Assembly (NCBI RefSeq): GCF_025252405.1
Contig: NZ_CP104307.1
Span: 2,790,001 to 2,854,000 of the forward strand
From: Flavobacterium sp. TR2
GTDB lineage: Bacteria; Bacteroidota; Bacteroidia; Flavobacteriales; Flavobacteriaceae
Length of the DNA: 64,000 bases
Direction of reading: 5' to 3'
Part shown: piece after piece, positions 8,784-17,431 of the stretch
How the letters are laid out: each line of letters starts with the position of its first letter
Numbering within the stretch: the stretch's first letter is position 1
Position numbers and translations under genes: made by a program
The notes under the pieces: model-generated
Told to the model about the DNA's origin: nothing
The model's input: the letters and a program-made list of their open reading frames with translations, nothing else
Databases searched by the model: none

Positions 8784-9887
8784 GTGTCAGACGTCCTTCG
8801 AAATAAAGTTATTTTTCAACAGGTTGCCGAGTTATTGCAAAATGCCCGACAAGAGGTTTTGCGTACCGTAAATTCAACAATGACCATTACTTATTTTGAA
8901 ATAGGAAGAATTATAGTTGAAGAAGAACAAAATGGAAAAGATAGGGCTGAATATGGTAAACAGCTTTTAAAAGGGCTTTCTCAACAATTGACAAAGGAGT
9001 TTGGAAAAGGGTTTTCGATTAGAAATTTGGAACAAATAAGACAGTTCTATATGACTTTCTCAAAATCCGAGACACTGTCTCGGATTTTACAAATTCAAAA
9101 AGCGCAGACAGTGTCTGCGGAATTCAAATTTCAAAAAATGGAGTCAGTGTCTGCGAAATTTGATAAAGTAGATTATCAGACATTATCTTCGTTTTTTAAA
9201 TTGACATTTAGCCATTATGTCTTTTTAATGCGAATTGAAGATGAAAGAGAAAGACGGTTTTACAAAATTGAATCTGAAAAGAATAATTGGAGTGTTCGTG
9301 AACTAAAACGTCAGTATGATACAGCACTTTACACAAGACTAGCTTTAAGCCGAGATAAAGAAGGAATCTTAAAGCTTTCAGAACAAGGTCAGATTGTTGA
9401 GAAACCAAAAGATATTATTAAAGATCCTTATATTCTTGAGTTTTTGGGATTGCCTGAATTGCCTCAATATTCTGAATCGCAATTAGAAAAAGAAATTATA
9501 GGTAAATTAGAACATTTTCTATTAGAATTAGGACACGGTTTTACTTTTGTTGGTAGACAGGAAAGAATTACTTTTGATGATAAACATTTTAGGATTGATT
9601 TAGTTTTTTACAATAGGATATTAAAATGTTTTGTTCTTATAGATTTGAAAATTGGCGAATTAAAACATCAGGATTTAGGGCAAATGCAAATGTATGTGAA
9701 TTATTATGACAGAGAAATGCGATTGGAAGATGAAAATAAAACAATCGGAATTGTGCTTTGTCAGAATAAAAGTGAAGCTGTAGTAAAATATACGTTGCCA
9801 GAAAACAATGAACAAATTTTTGCCAGTAAGTATAAAACTGTTTTACCAAGTGTTGAAGCCTTAAAAGAACTGCTCGAAAACAAATAA
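8784..9887 (+). CDS. PDDEXK nuclease domain protein, YhcG/DUF1016 family
   Basis: The 367-residue protein has an N-terminal DUF1016_N domain (about residues 5-100, with EIGRIIVEEEQNG and GFSIRNLEQIRQFY). A C-terminal PDDEXK-type nuclease domain spans about residues 225-365, with RIDLVFYN and LIDLKIG carrying the catalytic Asp and D-x-K pattern. The family is often found with restriction-modification or other defence genes, but none is here. The start is GTG 8784. It sits between parE and parC with gaps of 20 and 22 bases, so it is co-transcribed with topoisomerase IV. The middle of the protein (residues 93-135) carries an unusual repeated stretch. Confidence 0.92.
   Translation: MSDVLRNKVIFQQVAELLQNARQEVLRTVNSTMTITYFEIGRIIVEEEQNGKDRAEYGKQLLKGLSQQLTKEFGKGFSIRNLEQIRQFYMTFSKSETLSRILQIQKAQTVSAEFKFQKMESVSAKFDKVDYQTLSSFFKLTFSHYVFLMRIEDERERRFYKIESEKNNWSVRELKRQYDTALYTRLALSRDKEGILKLSEQGQIVEKPKDIIKDPYILEFLGLPELPQYSESQLEKEIIGKLEHFLLELGHGFTFVGRQERITFDDKHFRIDLVFYNRILKCFVLIDLKIGELKHQDLGQMQMYVNYYDREMRLEDENKTIGIVLCQNKSEAVVKYTLPENNEQIFASKYKTVLPSVEALKELLENK
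9062..9155. repeat. Palindromic repeat cluster inside the yhcG-like coding region
   Basis: A perfect inverted repeat with 13-base arms and one central base lies at 9062-9088 (AAAATCCGAGACA and its complement). A second, with 8-base arms CGCAGACA/TGTCTGCG, lies at 9103-9119. The word CAGTGTCTGCG recurs at 9145-9155. All keep the frame open and encode repeated peptides of the type QTVSAEF and ESVSAKF between the two domains. Confidence 0.85.
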
Positions 9888-9909
9888 AATTATAATTAGA
9901 TATAATTAA

Positions 9910-12624
9910 ATGAAAGACGAAGAAGACGATAACATAATTCCAAACGACGACGAGAATAATCAAGATGAAAATCTAGATAACATTCAAGATGGAGATGATG
10001 ATGTGATTGATGGTGAAGGAAAACATTTTGAAGGAGCACATTTCTACGAAAATCAGGAAGAAGAAGGTGAAGATGTTATTACGAAGGTAACAGGAATGTA
10101 CAAAGACTGGTTCTTGGATTATGCTTCGTACGTGATTTTGGAACGTGCGGTTCCTGCTATCGAGGACGGATTTAAGCCTGTTCAACGTCGTATTATGCAC
10201 TCTTTAAAAGAGCTGGATGATGGACGTTATAATAAAGTTGCCAATGTTGTTGGTCACACCATGCAGTATCACCCACACGGAGATGCGAGTATTGGTGATG
10301 CAATGGTGCAAATTGGCCAGAAAGATTTATTGATTGACTGCCAAGGTAACTGGGGAAATATTTTAACTGGTGATGGTGCAGCAGCACCCCGTTATATCGA
10401 GGCACGTTTATCTAAATTTGCTTTGGAGGTCTTATATTCTCCAAAAATTACAGAATGGGGATTATCGTATGACGGTAGAAAAGCCGAACCAATCAATCTT
10501 CCTGTAAAATTCCCATTGCTTTTAGCGCAAGGTGCAGAAGGTATTGCGGTTGGACTTTCTACAAAAGTTTTGCCTCATAACTTTAACGAATTAATCGATG
10601 CTTCGATTAAAATCTTAAAAGGAAAGCCGTTTACGCTTTATCCTGATTTTATGACGCAGGGTATTGCTGACGTTTCCAACTACAACGACGGAATGCGTGG
10701 CGGACGTGTGCGTGTGCGTGCTAAAATTTCGCAGTTAGACAAAAATACATTGGTGATTACCCAGATTCCGTTTTCGACCAATACATCGAGTTTAATTGAC
10801 AGTATTTTGAAAGCCAACGAAAAAGGCAAAATCAAAATCAAGAAAATTGAAGACAATACTGCTGCAGATGTTGAAATTTTAATTCATCTTTTCCCAGGCG
10901 TTTCACCAGACAAAACTATTGACGCTTTGTTTGCATTTACAGCCTGCGAAACTTCTGTCGCGCCTTTAGGATGTGTTATCGAAGATAATAAACCGTTGTT
11001 TATAGGGGTTTCACAAATGCTGAAAATCTCAACTCAAAGAACAGTAGATTTACTTCGTCAGGAACTAGAAATTCAATTAGAAGAATTAAAAAATAAGTGG
11101 CACTTTTCTACTTTGGAGAAAATATTCATTCGTGAAGAAATGTATATCGACTTCAAATTATACGGAGATAGAGAATCACTTTACAAATATTTATATGATC
11201 GTTTTGAGCCTTTCAAAAAATCATTCGTCAGAGAAATCAATGATGATGATTTACAGCGTTTGACTCAAATCCCGATGATTCGTATTACCCGTTTCGACTC
11301 TGATAAAGCCGATGAATTGATTTCGAGGTTAGAAGAAGAAATGAAAGAGGTCGAATACAATTTAGAACATCTTACCGATTTTGCTATTGCATATTTTACA
11401 AAATTAAAGGAGAAATACGGAAAAGGACGCGAACGCCAGACAGAACTGCGTGTTTTTGATAACGTTGAAGCTACAAAAGTAGTTTTAAGAAACACAAAAC
11501 TTTATGTAAATCGTGAAGAAGGTTTCGTAGGAACAAGTTTAAAGAAAGATGAATATGTAGGCGATTGTTCTGATATTGATGATGTTATCGTGTTTTTGCG
11601 AGACGGAACCATGATGATTACAAAAGTAGATGCGAAGACCTTTATCGGGAAAGACATCATTCACGCGGCTGTTTTTGATAAAAACGATAAACGTACCATT
11701 TATAACATGATGTACCGAGATGGAAAATCAGGACCATCTTATATAAAACGTTTTAATGTTACTGGTGTAACGCGTGATAAGGCTTACGATTTAACAAACG
11801 GAACAAATGGTTCTCAGGTGGTTTATTTTTCGCATAATCCAAATGGAGAAGCTGAGGTTGTAACTATTTTATTGCGTCAGGTTGGAACTATTAAGAAACT
11901 GAAATTCGATATTGATTTTGCTAAATTAGCTATTAAAGGACGAGGTTCTAAAGGAAACTTGGTGACCAAATATCCAATTAAGAAAATTGAATTGAAAGAA
12001 AAAGGAATTTCGACTTTACTGCCAAGAAAAGTTTGGTTTGACGATACTGTAAAACGTTTGAATGTTGATGCAAGAGGTGAGCTGTTAGGAGAATTTAAAC
12101 CTACAGATAAAATCTTAGTAATTAGTCAATCAGGGAAATTGAAAGTAATCATTCCAGAGTTGTCAACTCATTTTGATGAAGACATGATTGTTTTGGAGAA
12201 ATGGAAACCTAAAAAACCAATTTCTGCGATTTATTATGATGGTGAAAAAGAGCGTTACTTCTTGAAGCGTTTCCTTGTAGAAAATGAAGGAAAAGAAGAA
12301 AGTTTTATTACAGACCATCCAAATTCGCAGCTGGAAATCGTTTCGACAGATTACCGCCCGGTAGCGCAATTGGTTTTTGCAAAAGTAAAAGGAGTTCAAA
12401 AAGACGACTTGCATATTGATGTAGAAGACTTTATAGCTGTAAAAGGTTTTAAAGCTTTAGGAAATCAATTGACAACTGATAAATTAAGACAAGTCAATTT
12501 ATTAGATCCGCTTCCTTATGAAGAGCCCGTGGAAGAAGTTCCAGAAAAACCAGAAATCCCAGAAGATGATCCTGTGGAGACAGAATTAGACGATGATGGC
12601 CAAATAGGTTTGGTTTTAGAATAA
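9910..12624 (+). CDS. parC: DNA topoisomerase IV subunit A
   Basis: The 904-residue A subunit cuts and rejoins DNA. The catalytic tyrosine is Tyr162 in PRYIEARLS, and the GyrA/ParC breakage-reunion domain runs from about 75 to 500 (VILERAVPAIEDGFKPVQRRI, YHPHGDASIGDAMV). A beta-propeller-type C-terminal domain follows; I see no canonical GyrA box, which fits ParC. The first 55 residues are a very acidic leader rich in Asp, Glu and Asn. It completes the operon begun by parE and is followed by a clear terminator. Confidence 0.95.
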   Translation: MKDEEDDNIIPNDDENNQDENLDNIQDGDDDVIDGEGKHFEGAHFYENQEEEGEDVITKVTGMYKDWFLDYASYVILERAVPAIEDGFKPVQRRIMHSLKELDDGRYNKVANVVGHTMQYHPHGDASIGDAMVQIGQKDLLIDCQGNWGNILTGDGAAAPRYIEARLSKFALEVLYSPKITEWGLSYDGRKAEPINLPVKFPLLLAQGAEGIAVGLSTKVLPHNFNELIDASIKILKGKPFTLYPDFMTQGIADVSNYNDGMRGGRVRVRAKISQLDKNTLVITQIPFSTNTSSLIDSILKANEKGKIKIKKIEDNTAADVEILIHLFPGVSPDKTIDALFAFTACETSVAPLGCVIEDNKPLFIGVSQMLKISTQRTVDLLRQELEIQLEELKNKWHFSTLEKIFIREEMYIDFKLYGDRESLYKYLYDRFEPFKKSFVREINDDDLQRLTQIPMIRITRFDSDKADELISRLEEEMKEVEYNLEHLTDFAIAYFTKLKEKYGKGRERQTELRVFDNVEATKVVLRNTKLYVNREEGFVGTSLKKDEYVGDCSDIDDVIVFLRDGTMMITKVDAKTFIGKDIIHAAVFDKNDKRTIYNMMYRDGKSGPSYIKRFNVTGVTRDKAYDLTNGTNGSQVVYFSHNPNGEAEVVTILLRQVGTIKKLKFDIDFAKLAIKGRGSKGNLVTKYPIKKIELKEKGISTLLPRKVWFDDTVKRLNVDARGELLGEFKPTDKILVISQSGKLKVIIPELSTHFDEDMIVLEKWKPKKPISAIYYDGEKERYFLKRFLVENEGKEESFITDHPNSQLEIVSTDYRPVAQLVFAKVKGVQKDDLHIDVEDFIAVKGFKALGNQLTTDKLRQVNLLDPLPYEEPVEEVPEKPEIPEDDPVETELDDDGQIGLVLE

Positions 12625-12628
12625 AAAG

Positions 12629-12661
12629 AAAACGCTAAGATTAATTTCTTAGCGTTTTTTT
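12629..12661 (+). terminator. Terminator of the topoisomerase IV operon
   Basis: Arms AAAACGCTAAG (12629-12639) and CTTAGCGTTTT (12648-12658) enclose an 8-base loop and end in a T run. The flanking A run on the left also lets it act on the minus strand, for the fragment that ends at 12671. Confidence 0.88.
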
Positions 12662-12670
12662 ATGGCTCAG

Positions 12671-13337
12671 CTAATTTTCAATAGGAATAGTTTCCTCTTT
12701 AACCCATTTTACTTCATTGTTTTCAATACGAACAGAAATTGTATCGCCGTCTTTTATTTCACCAGAAATTATTTTTTTAGCAAGAGGCCTTCTTAAATGA
12801 GTGCGAATAATGGTTTTAATGGGCCTTGCGCCATATTTAGCATTATAGCCATTTTCTGCAAGATAGAGTTTGGCTTCCATTGGAATTTCTACTTTAACAT
12901 TGATATTCTTTAATAAATCCATGAATTCCTTTTTAAGATGAATCTCGAATATTTTTAAAGCATTTTCTTTGCTAATAGGCGCAAAAGGTATGATTTCAGT
13001 TAAACGCCCTAAAAATTCAGGACGGAAATAATTTGCCATAATTTCCATCAAAGAGCTTGAAGTTGGGATTTCATTATTATTGAATGTAGCAACAATATGA
13101 TCTGCGCCGATATTTGACGTAAAAAGAATAATGGCATTAGAGAAGTCGCCTTCTTTGCCTAAACGATCGTGCAGTTTTCCTTCATCCATAATCTGCAGAA
13201 AAACATCAAAGACAGAAGGATGCGCTTTTTCGATTTCATCAAATAAAACAATAGAGTAGGGTTTTTGTCTAATCTTGTTTACCAGCAAGCCCCCCTCTTC
13301 ATACCCCACATAGCCAGGAGGCGCACCATTGAGCAGC
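12671..13337 (-). pseudogene. C-terminal remnant of a ClpB/TssH (ClpV)-type AAA+ ATPase
   Basis: About 222 codons remain, beginning abruptly inside the second AAA+ module just before GAPPGYVGYEEGG. They include the Walker B stretch VLFDEIEKAH, sensor-1 LFTSNIGAD, the arginine-finger region FRPEFLGRLTEII and the D2-small domain GARPIKTIIRT. Everything upstream (N-domain, D1 and D2 Walker A, some 600 residues in the family) is absent, so the product cannot be an active unfoldase. The frame opens at a TTG that is unlikely to be a real start. The neighbour points to TssH (ClpV) of a type VI secretion locus; a housekeeping ClpB copy is the alternative. Confidence 0.82.
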
Positions 13338-13879
13338 AAGCCAAGGAAAGCAGCTTTTCTAAAAATAATGATCCTTACCTGATGATTAAACCCAAAGTGG
13401 GAGAATTAAAAGGGAAAAAGTTTACAATAAATTATTGGTCAACGTGCACTGAAAACGGAAATGATATAAAAGCAGGAACAGTTTTAGAATGTAAAGATTC
13501 GTTTTTTATAAGTAAGAGCGCGACACTTATGACAAATACTGTTGGAGGACTAAATAGGCAAAACAATAAAGACAGAATCCTAGCCTACAGAAATGCCTTG
13601 CTGACACGCGGGAGAATTGTAACTTTTGCCGATATTAAAGCTTTTGGATTTAATCATTTTAAAAGTTCGATTGAAGATATCAGAATCGAAAAAGGCACGC
13701 GAAAAGAAATCTCTGTCAAAGCAGGTTTTAGCAGAACGGTTGATATATACATCAAGACAAATCCTGATGAAAAGCAGCATTTGTCAGATTCGGAGTGGAA
13801 TTATTTGTGCGATAGCTTTGCAAAAAACTTAAAAAATAGATCTTCAAATGTGTTTCCGTATCGCGTATTTGTGGATTAA
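13338..13879 (+). pseudogene. C-terminal remnant of a probable type VI secretion baseplate protein (TssF-like)
   Basis: About 180 codons remain, from ESSFSKNNDPYLMIKPKVG to the stop. The stretch RNALLTRGRIVTFADIKAF and the ending FPYRVFVD look like the C-terminal part of TssF-like baseplate proteins of Bacteroidota type VI systems; this is from memory and less certain than the ATPase call. The frame continues upstream to 13265 only as antisense of the AAA+ fragment, so no genuine start exists. It points away from the ATPase fragment, and both lost their 5' ends at the same spot near 13330-13345. Confidence 0.62.
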
Positions 13880-13884
13880 AATCT

Positions 13885-13913
13885 AAAACGCCGAAAAGTT
13901 TTTTCGGCGTTTT
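13885..13913. terminator. Bidirectional terminator between the TssF-like fragment and the cytochrome peroxidase gene
   Basis: Perfect 13-bp arms AAAACGCCGAAAA (13885-13897) and TTTTCGGCGTTTT (13901-13913) enclose a 3-base loop. The A/T-rich ends serve both strands. It lies 6 bases past the plus-strand stop and 26 bases past the minus-strand stop. Confidence 0.87.
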
Positions 13914-13938
13914 GGTTTAATTGAGATTTATTTTGGTT

Positions 13939-15723
13939 TTACTGGTATTTTTTATCCGTAAGCGCTTTCATAAAGGCAACAATCGCTTTTTCTTCTTTTA
14001 CTGTTAAATTGAGTTTATCAAAAGGAAGCGTCTGATTTTCTACTTGGTAACCTAAACCAATTCCGCCGCCTTTATTGTAAAAAGAAACGACTTCTTCCAG
14101 TGTTCTGAAAACTCCATTATGCATATACGGAGCTGTGACAGCTGCATTTCTTACCGTTGGCGTTTTAAAAGCACCAACCAATTGAGGCATCTGATTGTAT
14201 ATGTAACGTCCTTTATCTGAGCTTAAAGATTTTCCAGAAGGCTCATTTGGAGTTCCTATAACTTCATGCTCAGTTTTAGAATAACTTGGAGGAACTGTTC
14301 CGTTAAACAAGGGAGTAAAATGGCAGGTGGCACATTTTGCTTTTCCCATAAACAGATTCATTCCTTCAATTTCCTCTTGGGTTAGAGCATTTTTATTTCC
14401 TCTCATATATTCATCAAATCTCGAGTCAAAAGCATTTAAGGAACGTACATAACTCGCAATAGCATTTTGAATCTGCCAAGCTTCTGGTTTGGTGGTTTTT
14501 GGATAAGCTTTTTTGAACAGCTTTACATATTCTTTATCCAATTGGATTTTAGCATGAATATTTTCCATAGAACCATGCATTTCATCTTTATTCTGGATCA
14601 CATCGACGCTTTGTTTTTCCAAATCCAGCTGACGCATATCCCAAAACTGTGCATTTTGCAGCGAAGCATAAGTTAGAGTAGGAGTGTTTCTTGGCAAATT
14701 TATTCCAGTTAATGAAATATTAGTTTTCATTCCATCTGTAAAAGCTTTTTCAGGATTATGACAAGTTGCACAGCTTCGGTCATTGTTTTTAGAAAGGCTT
14801 TTGTCATAAAACAATTTCTCTCCTAAAATGGCTTTTTCTTTAGTGAAATTATATTCTTTAGAAAGTACAAAAGCATTTACATCAAAAGCATCTTTGTCAA
14901 ATAAAGTTTCAATTGTTGGTTTTAGCGGACTGCTTTTCTTTACATTTTTAATGTTTTCTTCTTGCTGAAAAGCTTTCAGTTTTTTCGAAATAGGATTTAG
15001 ATATTCTGTTATAAAAATAGCGCGATTGAAAGCATTGAAATTATTATTTTCAGTGCAATATTTTTGTGCGTTTCTCGTCAATTGTTTTAATTGAGACACT
15101 GATTTATTTTGTGGATTAATCTTTTCAAGCGTTTCTGGAATTGAAGTTAAACTTTCTCCAGCTTCTGGAATTGAAGATTGTAAAATTGGACTGTCAAACC
15201 CTGTGATTCCTAAAGCAATAACTCTAAAGACATTCTGCTGAATGGCATCCAGAACGTAATCATCACTAATCGTAATAACCTCAAAAGTGCTTTTTAACTG
15301 TTTGATATTAGATTGAAAAATATTCAATTCCCTTATTAAATCCTCTTTACTCTCAGAAGTATATTCAGGATAAATCATTTCTTCCATCACCTGAAAGCCA
15401 TGAGGCTCAAAAGATCTGTTTTCTTCCAATTCCATTTCGTCCAAAGCAGGGCCATTCATAAATCTGGCTGTTTCTGGAATAAAATATTCAATCGCCCATT
15501 CGACCTTTTTGTAAGCTAAGCGAGATTTTTTGAATTGTGATATAATTTCTTTTTGTGCTGAATTTTGGCTGACCAATTGCTGAAATTGGGCAATTTCATT
15601 ATTTAGTTTAGTCAAATCTATAAGTAGCTCTTGTTTGACAGTTGCTTTTGAAACTTCATTTTTTTGGCATGAAAAGGAAAAACAAAGCAGTAAGAACAGG
15701 AAAGTAAAATGTTTTAATTTCAT
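13939..15723 (-). CDS. Di-heme cytochrome c peroxidase (CCP/MauG family) lipoprotein with a helical N-terminal extension
   Basis: The 594-residue protein has a lipoprotein signal peptide ending at Cys19 (FSFSC). Residues 30-270 form a mostly helical domain (ARFMNGPALDEMELEEN region) that recalls imelysin-like folds, though I am not sure. The C-terminal half is a di-heme CCP/MauG domain with heme-binding CxxCH motifs at Cys318-His322 (CATCHNPEKAF) and Cys464-His468 (CATCHFTPLF). Such proteins reduce peroxide or oxidise a protein partner in the periplasm. At 594 residues it is far longer than a standard CCP (about 330-350). It lies 69 bases downstream of the PhoX-like gene, so the two are probably co-transcribed. 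Confidence 0.92.
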   Translation of the reverse strand: MKLKHFTFLFLLLCFSFSCQKNEVSKATVKQELLIDLTKLNNEIAQFQQLVSQNSAQKEIISQFKKSRLAYKKVEWAIEYFIPETARFMNGPALDEMELEENRSFEPHGFQVMEEMIYPEYTSESKEDLIRELNIFQSNIKQLKSTFEVITISDDYVLDAIQQNVFRVIALGITGFDSPILQSSIPEAGESLTSIPETLEKINPQNKSVSQLKQLTRNAQKYCTENNNFNAFNRAIFITEYLNPISKKLKAFQQEENIKNVKKSSPLKPTIETLFDKDAFDVNAFVLSKEYNFTKEKAILGEKLFYDKSLSKNNDRSCATCHNPEKAFTDGMKTNISLTGINLPRNTPTLTYASLQNAQFWDMRQLDLEKQSVDVIQNKDEMHGSMENIHAKIQLDKEYVKLFKKAYPKTTKPEAWQIQNAIASYVRSLNAFDSRFDEYMRGNKNALTQEEIEGMNLFMGKAKCATCHFTPLFNGTVPPSYSKTEHEVIGTPNEPSGKSLSSDKGRYIYNQMPQLVGAFKTPTVRNAAVTAPYMHNGVFRTLEEVVSFYNKGGGIGLGYQVENQTLPFDKLNLTVKEEKAIVAFMKALTDKKYQ

Positions 15724-15741
15724 AATAGGATTGTAATAGCA

Positions 15742-15769
15742 ACAACCCTTATCGCAAAATAAGGGTTGT
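15742..15769. other. Intercistronic hairpin between the PhoX-like gene and the cytochrome peroxidase gene
   Basis: Arms ACAACCCTTAT (15742-15752) and ATAAGGGTTGT (15759-15769) with a 6-base loop fill the short gap. No T run follows on the minus strand, so it is more likely an RNA-processing or partial attenuation element than a full terminator. Confidence 0.6.
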
Positions 15770-15792
15770 CAAATAGATTTTGGCTGTGATTG

Positions 15793-17268
15793 TTATCGTT
15801 GTACGTTTCTGATAATTACAGTTTGCCCTCCCTCTTTATTAGTTTGAGTACCAGAGCCATCAGCATTTTTGAATGCATCACTCTGCCAAGTATGAGGGTG
15901 AATATTTACTGTGAAAGTATCTGGAACACCTATGATATCTGAAATATCTTGCATTGCGCCAAACTCCCAGCTTCCAAATCTCATTTCGCCAGTTTGGTTG
16001 TAAAGCGTATTCCAAGCTGTGTCTGTTCTCTTGTGGTTCATGTTTAACCACGCTTTGTTTTGTTTTGTAGCAATATTATATTGCCAGATATACGAATCGT
16101 GTTTTGCATCGGCGTAGTAGCTATCGCCATCTTCCTGAATGTAAACGTAGTTTTCTGTTACGCATAAATTATCAGGATTGATGATTCCGGTTCCTGGAGT
16201 GCTGTCGCCTTCAACAGCCAATTCTAAAGTTCCTTTTAATGGGTTTGTTGCATCCAATTTTAGTTTATAAACTCTTCCCCACATAGTATATCCTTCAACA
16301 GGAGCATTGTTGGTTGCTTGACCTGTAGCTGTAAAATAAATTTCTCTATTGTTGCTTGCGCTTCCTTTTCTGTAATCTACGTCTTCAACTCTAGAAAAAC
16401 GAATCGCTTTTAAATCATTAACTGTTGTATTGATAACAGCTCCAGTTAAATTTTTAGCATTAGGAATTTCAACAAATTCAACAGGATATGAACTATTTAG
16501 AGTCATAGACTTTTCAACCTGATTTCCGTCTGTTCTTTTTAAAGCGTATAATTTTCCGTTAGATAAATCACCAACTGTGCTTACATACATAATTAATTGA
16601 CCAGCGCTTACGTGAGAAGTTGCATACGATTGATCTTCTCCGATTAGAATTACAGTTTTCCCAGGATAAGCTTCTTTAGGAAGCGGAACCGCATTTTCCA
16701 TACTTGCTTTTCCTAAAGCTGGCAAAACTCTATCAGTTCTCGCTTTGTCAGAAGATAATCCTAGCGGATTGATTCCGTGAACCATACTTTCCTGACCGCT
16801 TTCTCCAGCAGTTAAAAAGATTGGTCCAAATCCGTGGATTTCTGGAGTTGCTAAAGTTGCAGAACATAAACGAGTTAGACCTCCAACACCATCAACGATA
16901 TAATCTCCTTTTACAGGTTTGAAAGTTTTATCTAGATAAACTCTTGATACAGATTGAATAATTTCATGGTTTGTAATCATAATGTATCCATCGCCATTTG
17001 GATCTTTCATTAATCCAGCTCCGTCTGGCTGTGCCCCGTAAACAAAAGAAGGTGAATTTGGAAGAACATCTGCACTTGAAATTAAAGTGCTGATTTTTAA
17101 GTTTTCAAAACCGCTCATTGCATAAACAAAAGGTGGCACTTTTGATTGTGAAGTAAAATCTATACTAGCATTTACGCTATTTGAATCTTTGTCGTCATTT
17201 TGACAGCTTATTGCAGAAAGACCTGCAATTCCAAGCAAGGTAATCGATTTTAAAAAGTTAGCTTTCAT
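15793..17268 (-). CDS. PhoX-like (DUF839) lipoprotein
   Basis: The 491-residue protein has a lipoprotein signal (AGLSAISC, Cys23). Its body resembles the PhoX/DUF839 family: GYIMITNHE near residue 95, FSRVEDVDYR, NPDNLCVTENYVYIQED and WEFGAMQDIS. PhoX enzymes are calcium- and iron-dependent phosphatases with a six-bladed beta-propeller. The metal-binding Cys of characterised PhoX is not obvious here, so phosphatase activity is only likely. It is the first gene of a probable two-gene unit with the cytochrome peroxidase and has a good Bacteroidota promoter just upstream. Confidence 0.82.
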   Translation of the reverse strand: MKANFLKSITLLGIAGLSAISCQNDDKDSNSVNASIDFTSQSKVPPFVYAMSGFENLKISTLISSADVLPNSPSFVYGAQPDGAGLMKDPNGDGYIMITNHEIIQSVSRVYLDKTFKPVKGDYIVDGVGGLTRLCSATLATPEIHGFGPIFLTAGESGQESMVHGINPLGLSSDKARTDRVLPALGKASMENAVPLPKEAYPGKTVILIGEDQSYATSHVSAGQLIMYVSTVGDLSNGKLYALKRTDGNQVEKSMTLNSSYPVEFVEIPNAKNLTGAVINTTVNDLKAIRFSRVEDVDYRKGSASNNREIYFTATGQATNNAPVEGYTMWGRVYKLKLDATNPLKGTLELAVEGDSTPGTGIINPDNLCVTENYVYIQEDGDSYYADAKHDSYIWQYNIATKQNKAWLNMNHKRTDTAWNTLYNQTGEMRFGSWEFGAMQDISDIIGVPDTFTVNIHPHTWQSDAFKNADGSGTQTNKEGGQTVIIRNVQR

Positions 17269-17296
17269 AAATTGTTTTTTATTTTTTTGATTGAGG

Positions 17297-17325
17297 CAAA
17301 GCTATCTCTCTAAAACAAAGTACAA
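17297..17325 (-). promoter_or_regulatory. Promoter of the phoX-like gene
   Basis: Read on the minus strand this is TTG-N18-TAGCTTTG: the -33 TTG is the complement of 17323-17325 and the -7 TAGCTTTG of 17297-17304. Both spacing and sequence fit the Bacteroidota sigma-A consensus. The start codon is 28 bases downstream. Confidence 0.65.
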
Positions 17326-17431
17326 GTTATGTTAATTTTTTCTTAATGCTAATAATTGTAAGTCTTGTATTATGAAAAGGTAAATTGAAAGTTTCGAATG
17401 TAAATTTAAGACTCATAAAAAAGTTTTCAAA

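Noticed and set aside
9062..9119. Regulatory operators within the yhcG-like gene
   Set aside because: They lie in coding sequence far from any start and encode a repeated peptide, so a coding repeat is the simpler reading.
8784..9887. Complete restriction-modification or defence island
   Set aside because: Only the nuclease gene is present; neighbours are topoisomerase subunits and no methyltransferase or specificity gene is near.
13265..13337. Upstream extension of the TssF-like frame with an ATG-like start
   Set aside because: It is antisense to the AAA+ fragment and its residues do not resemble the family, so it is chance open frame.
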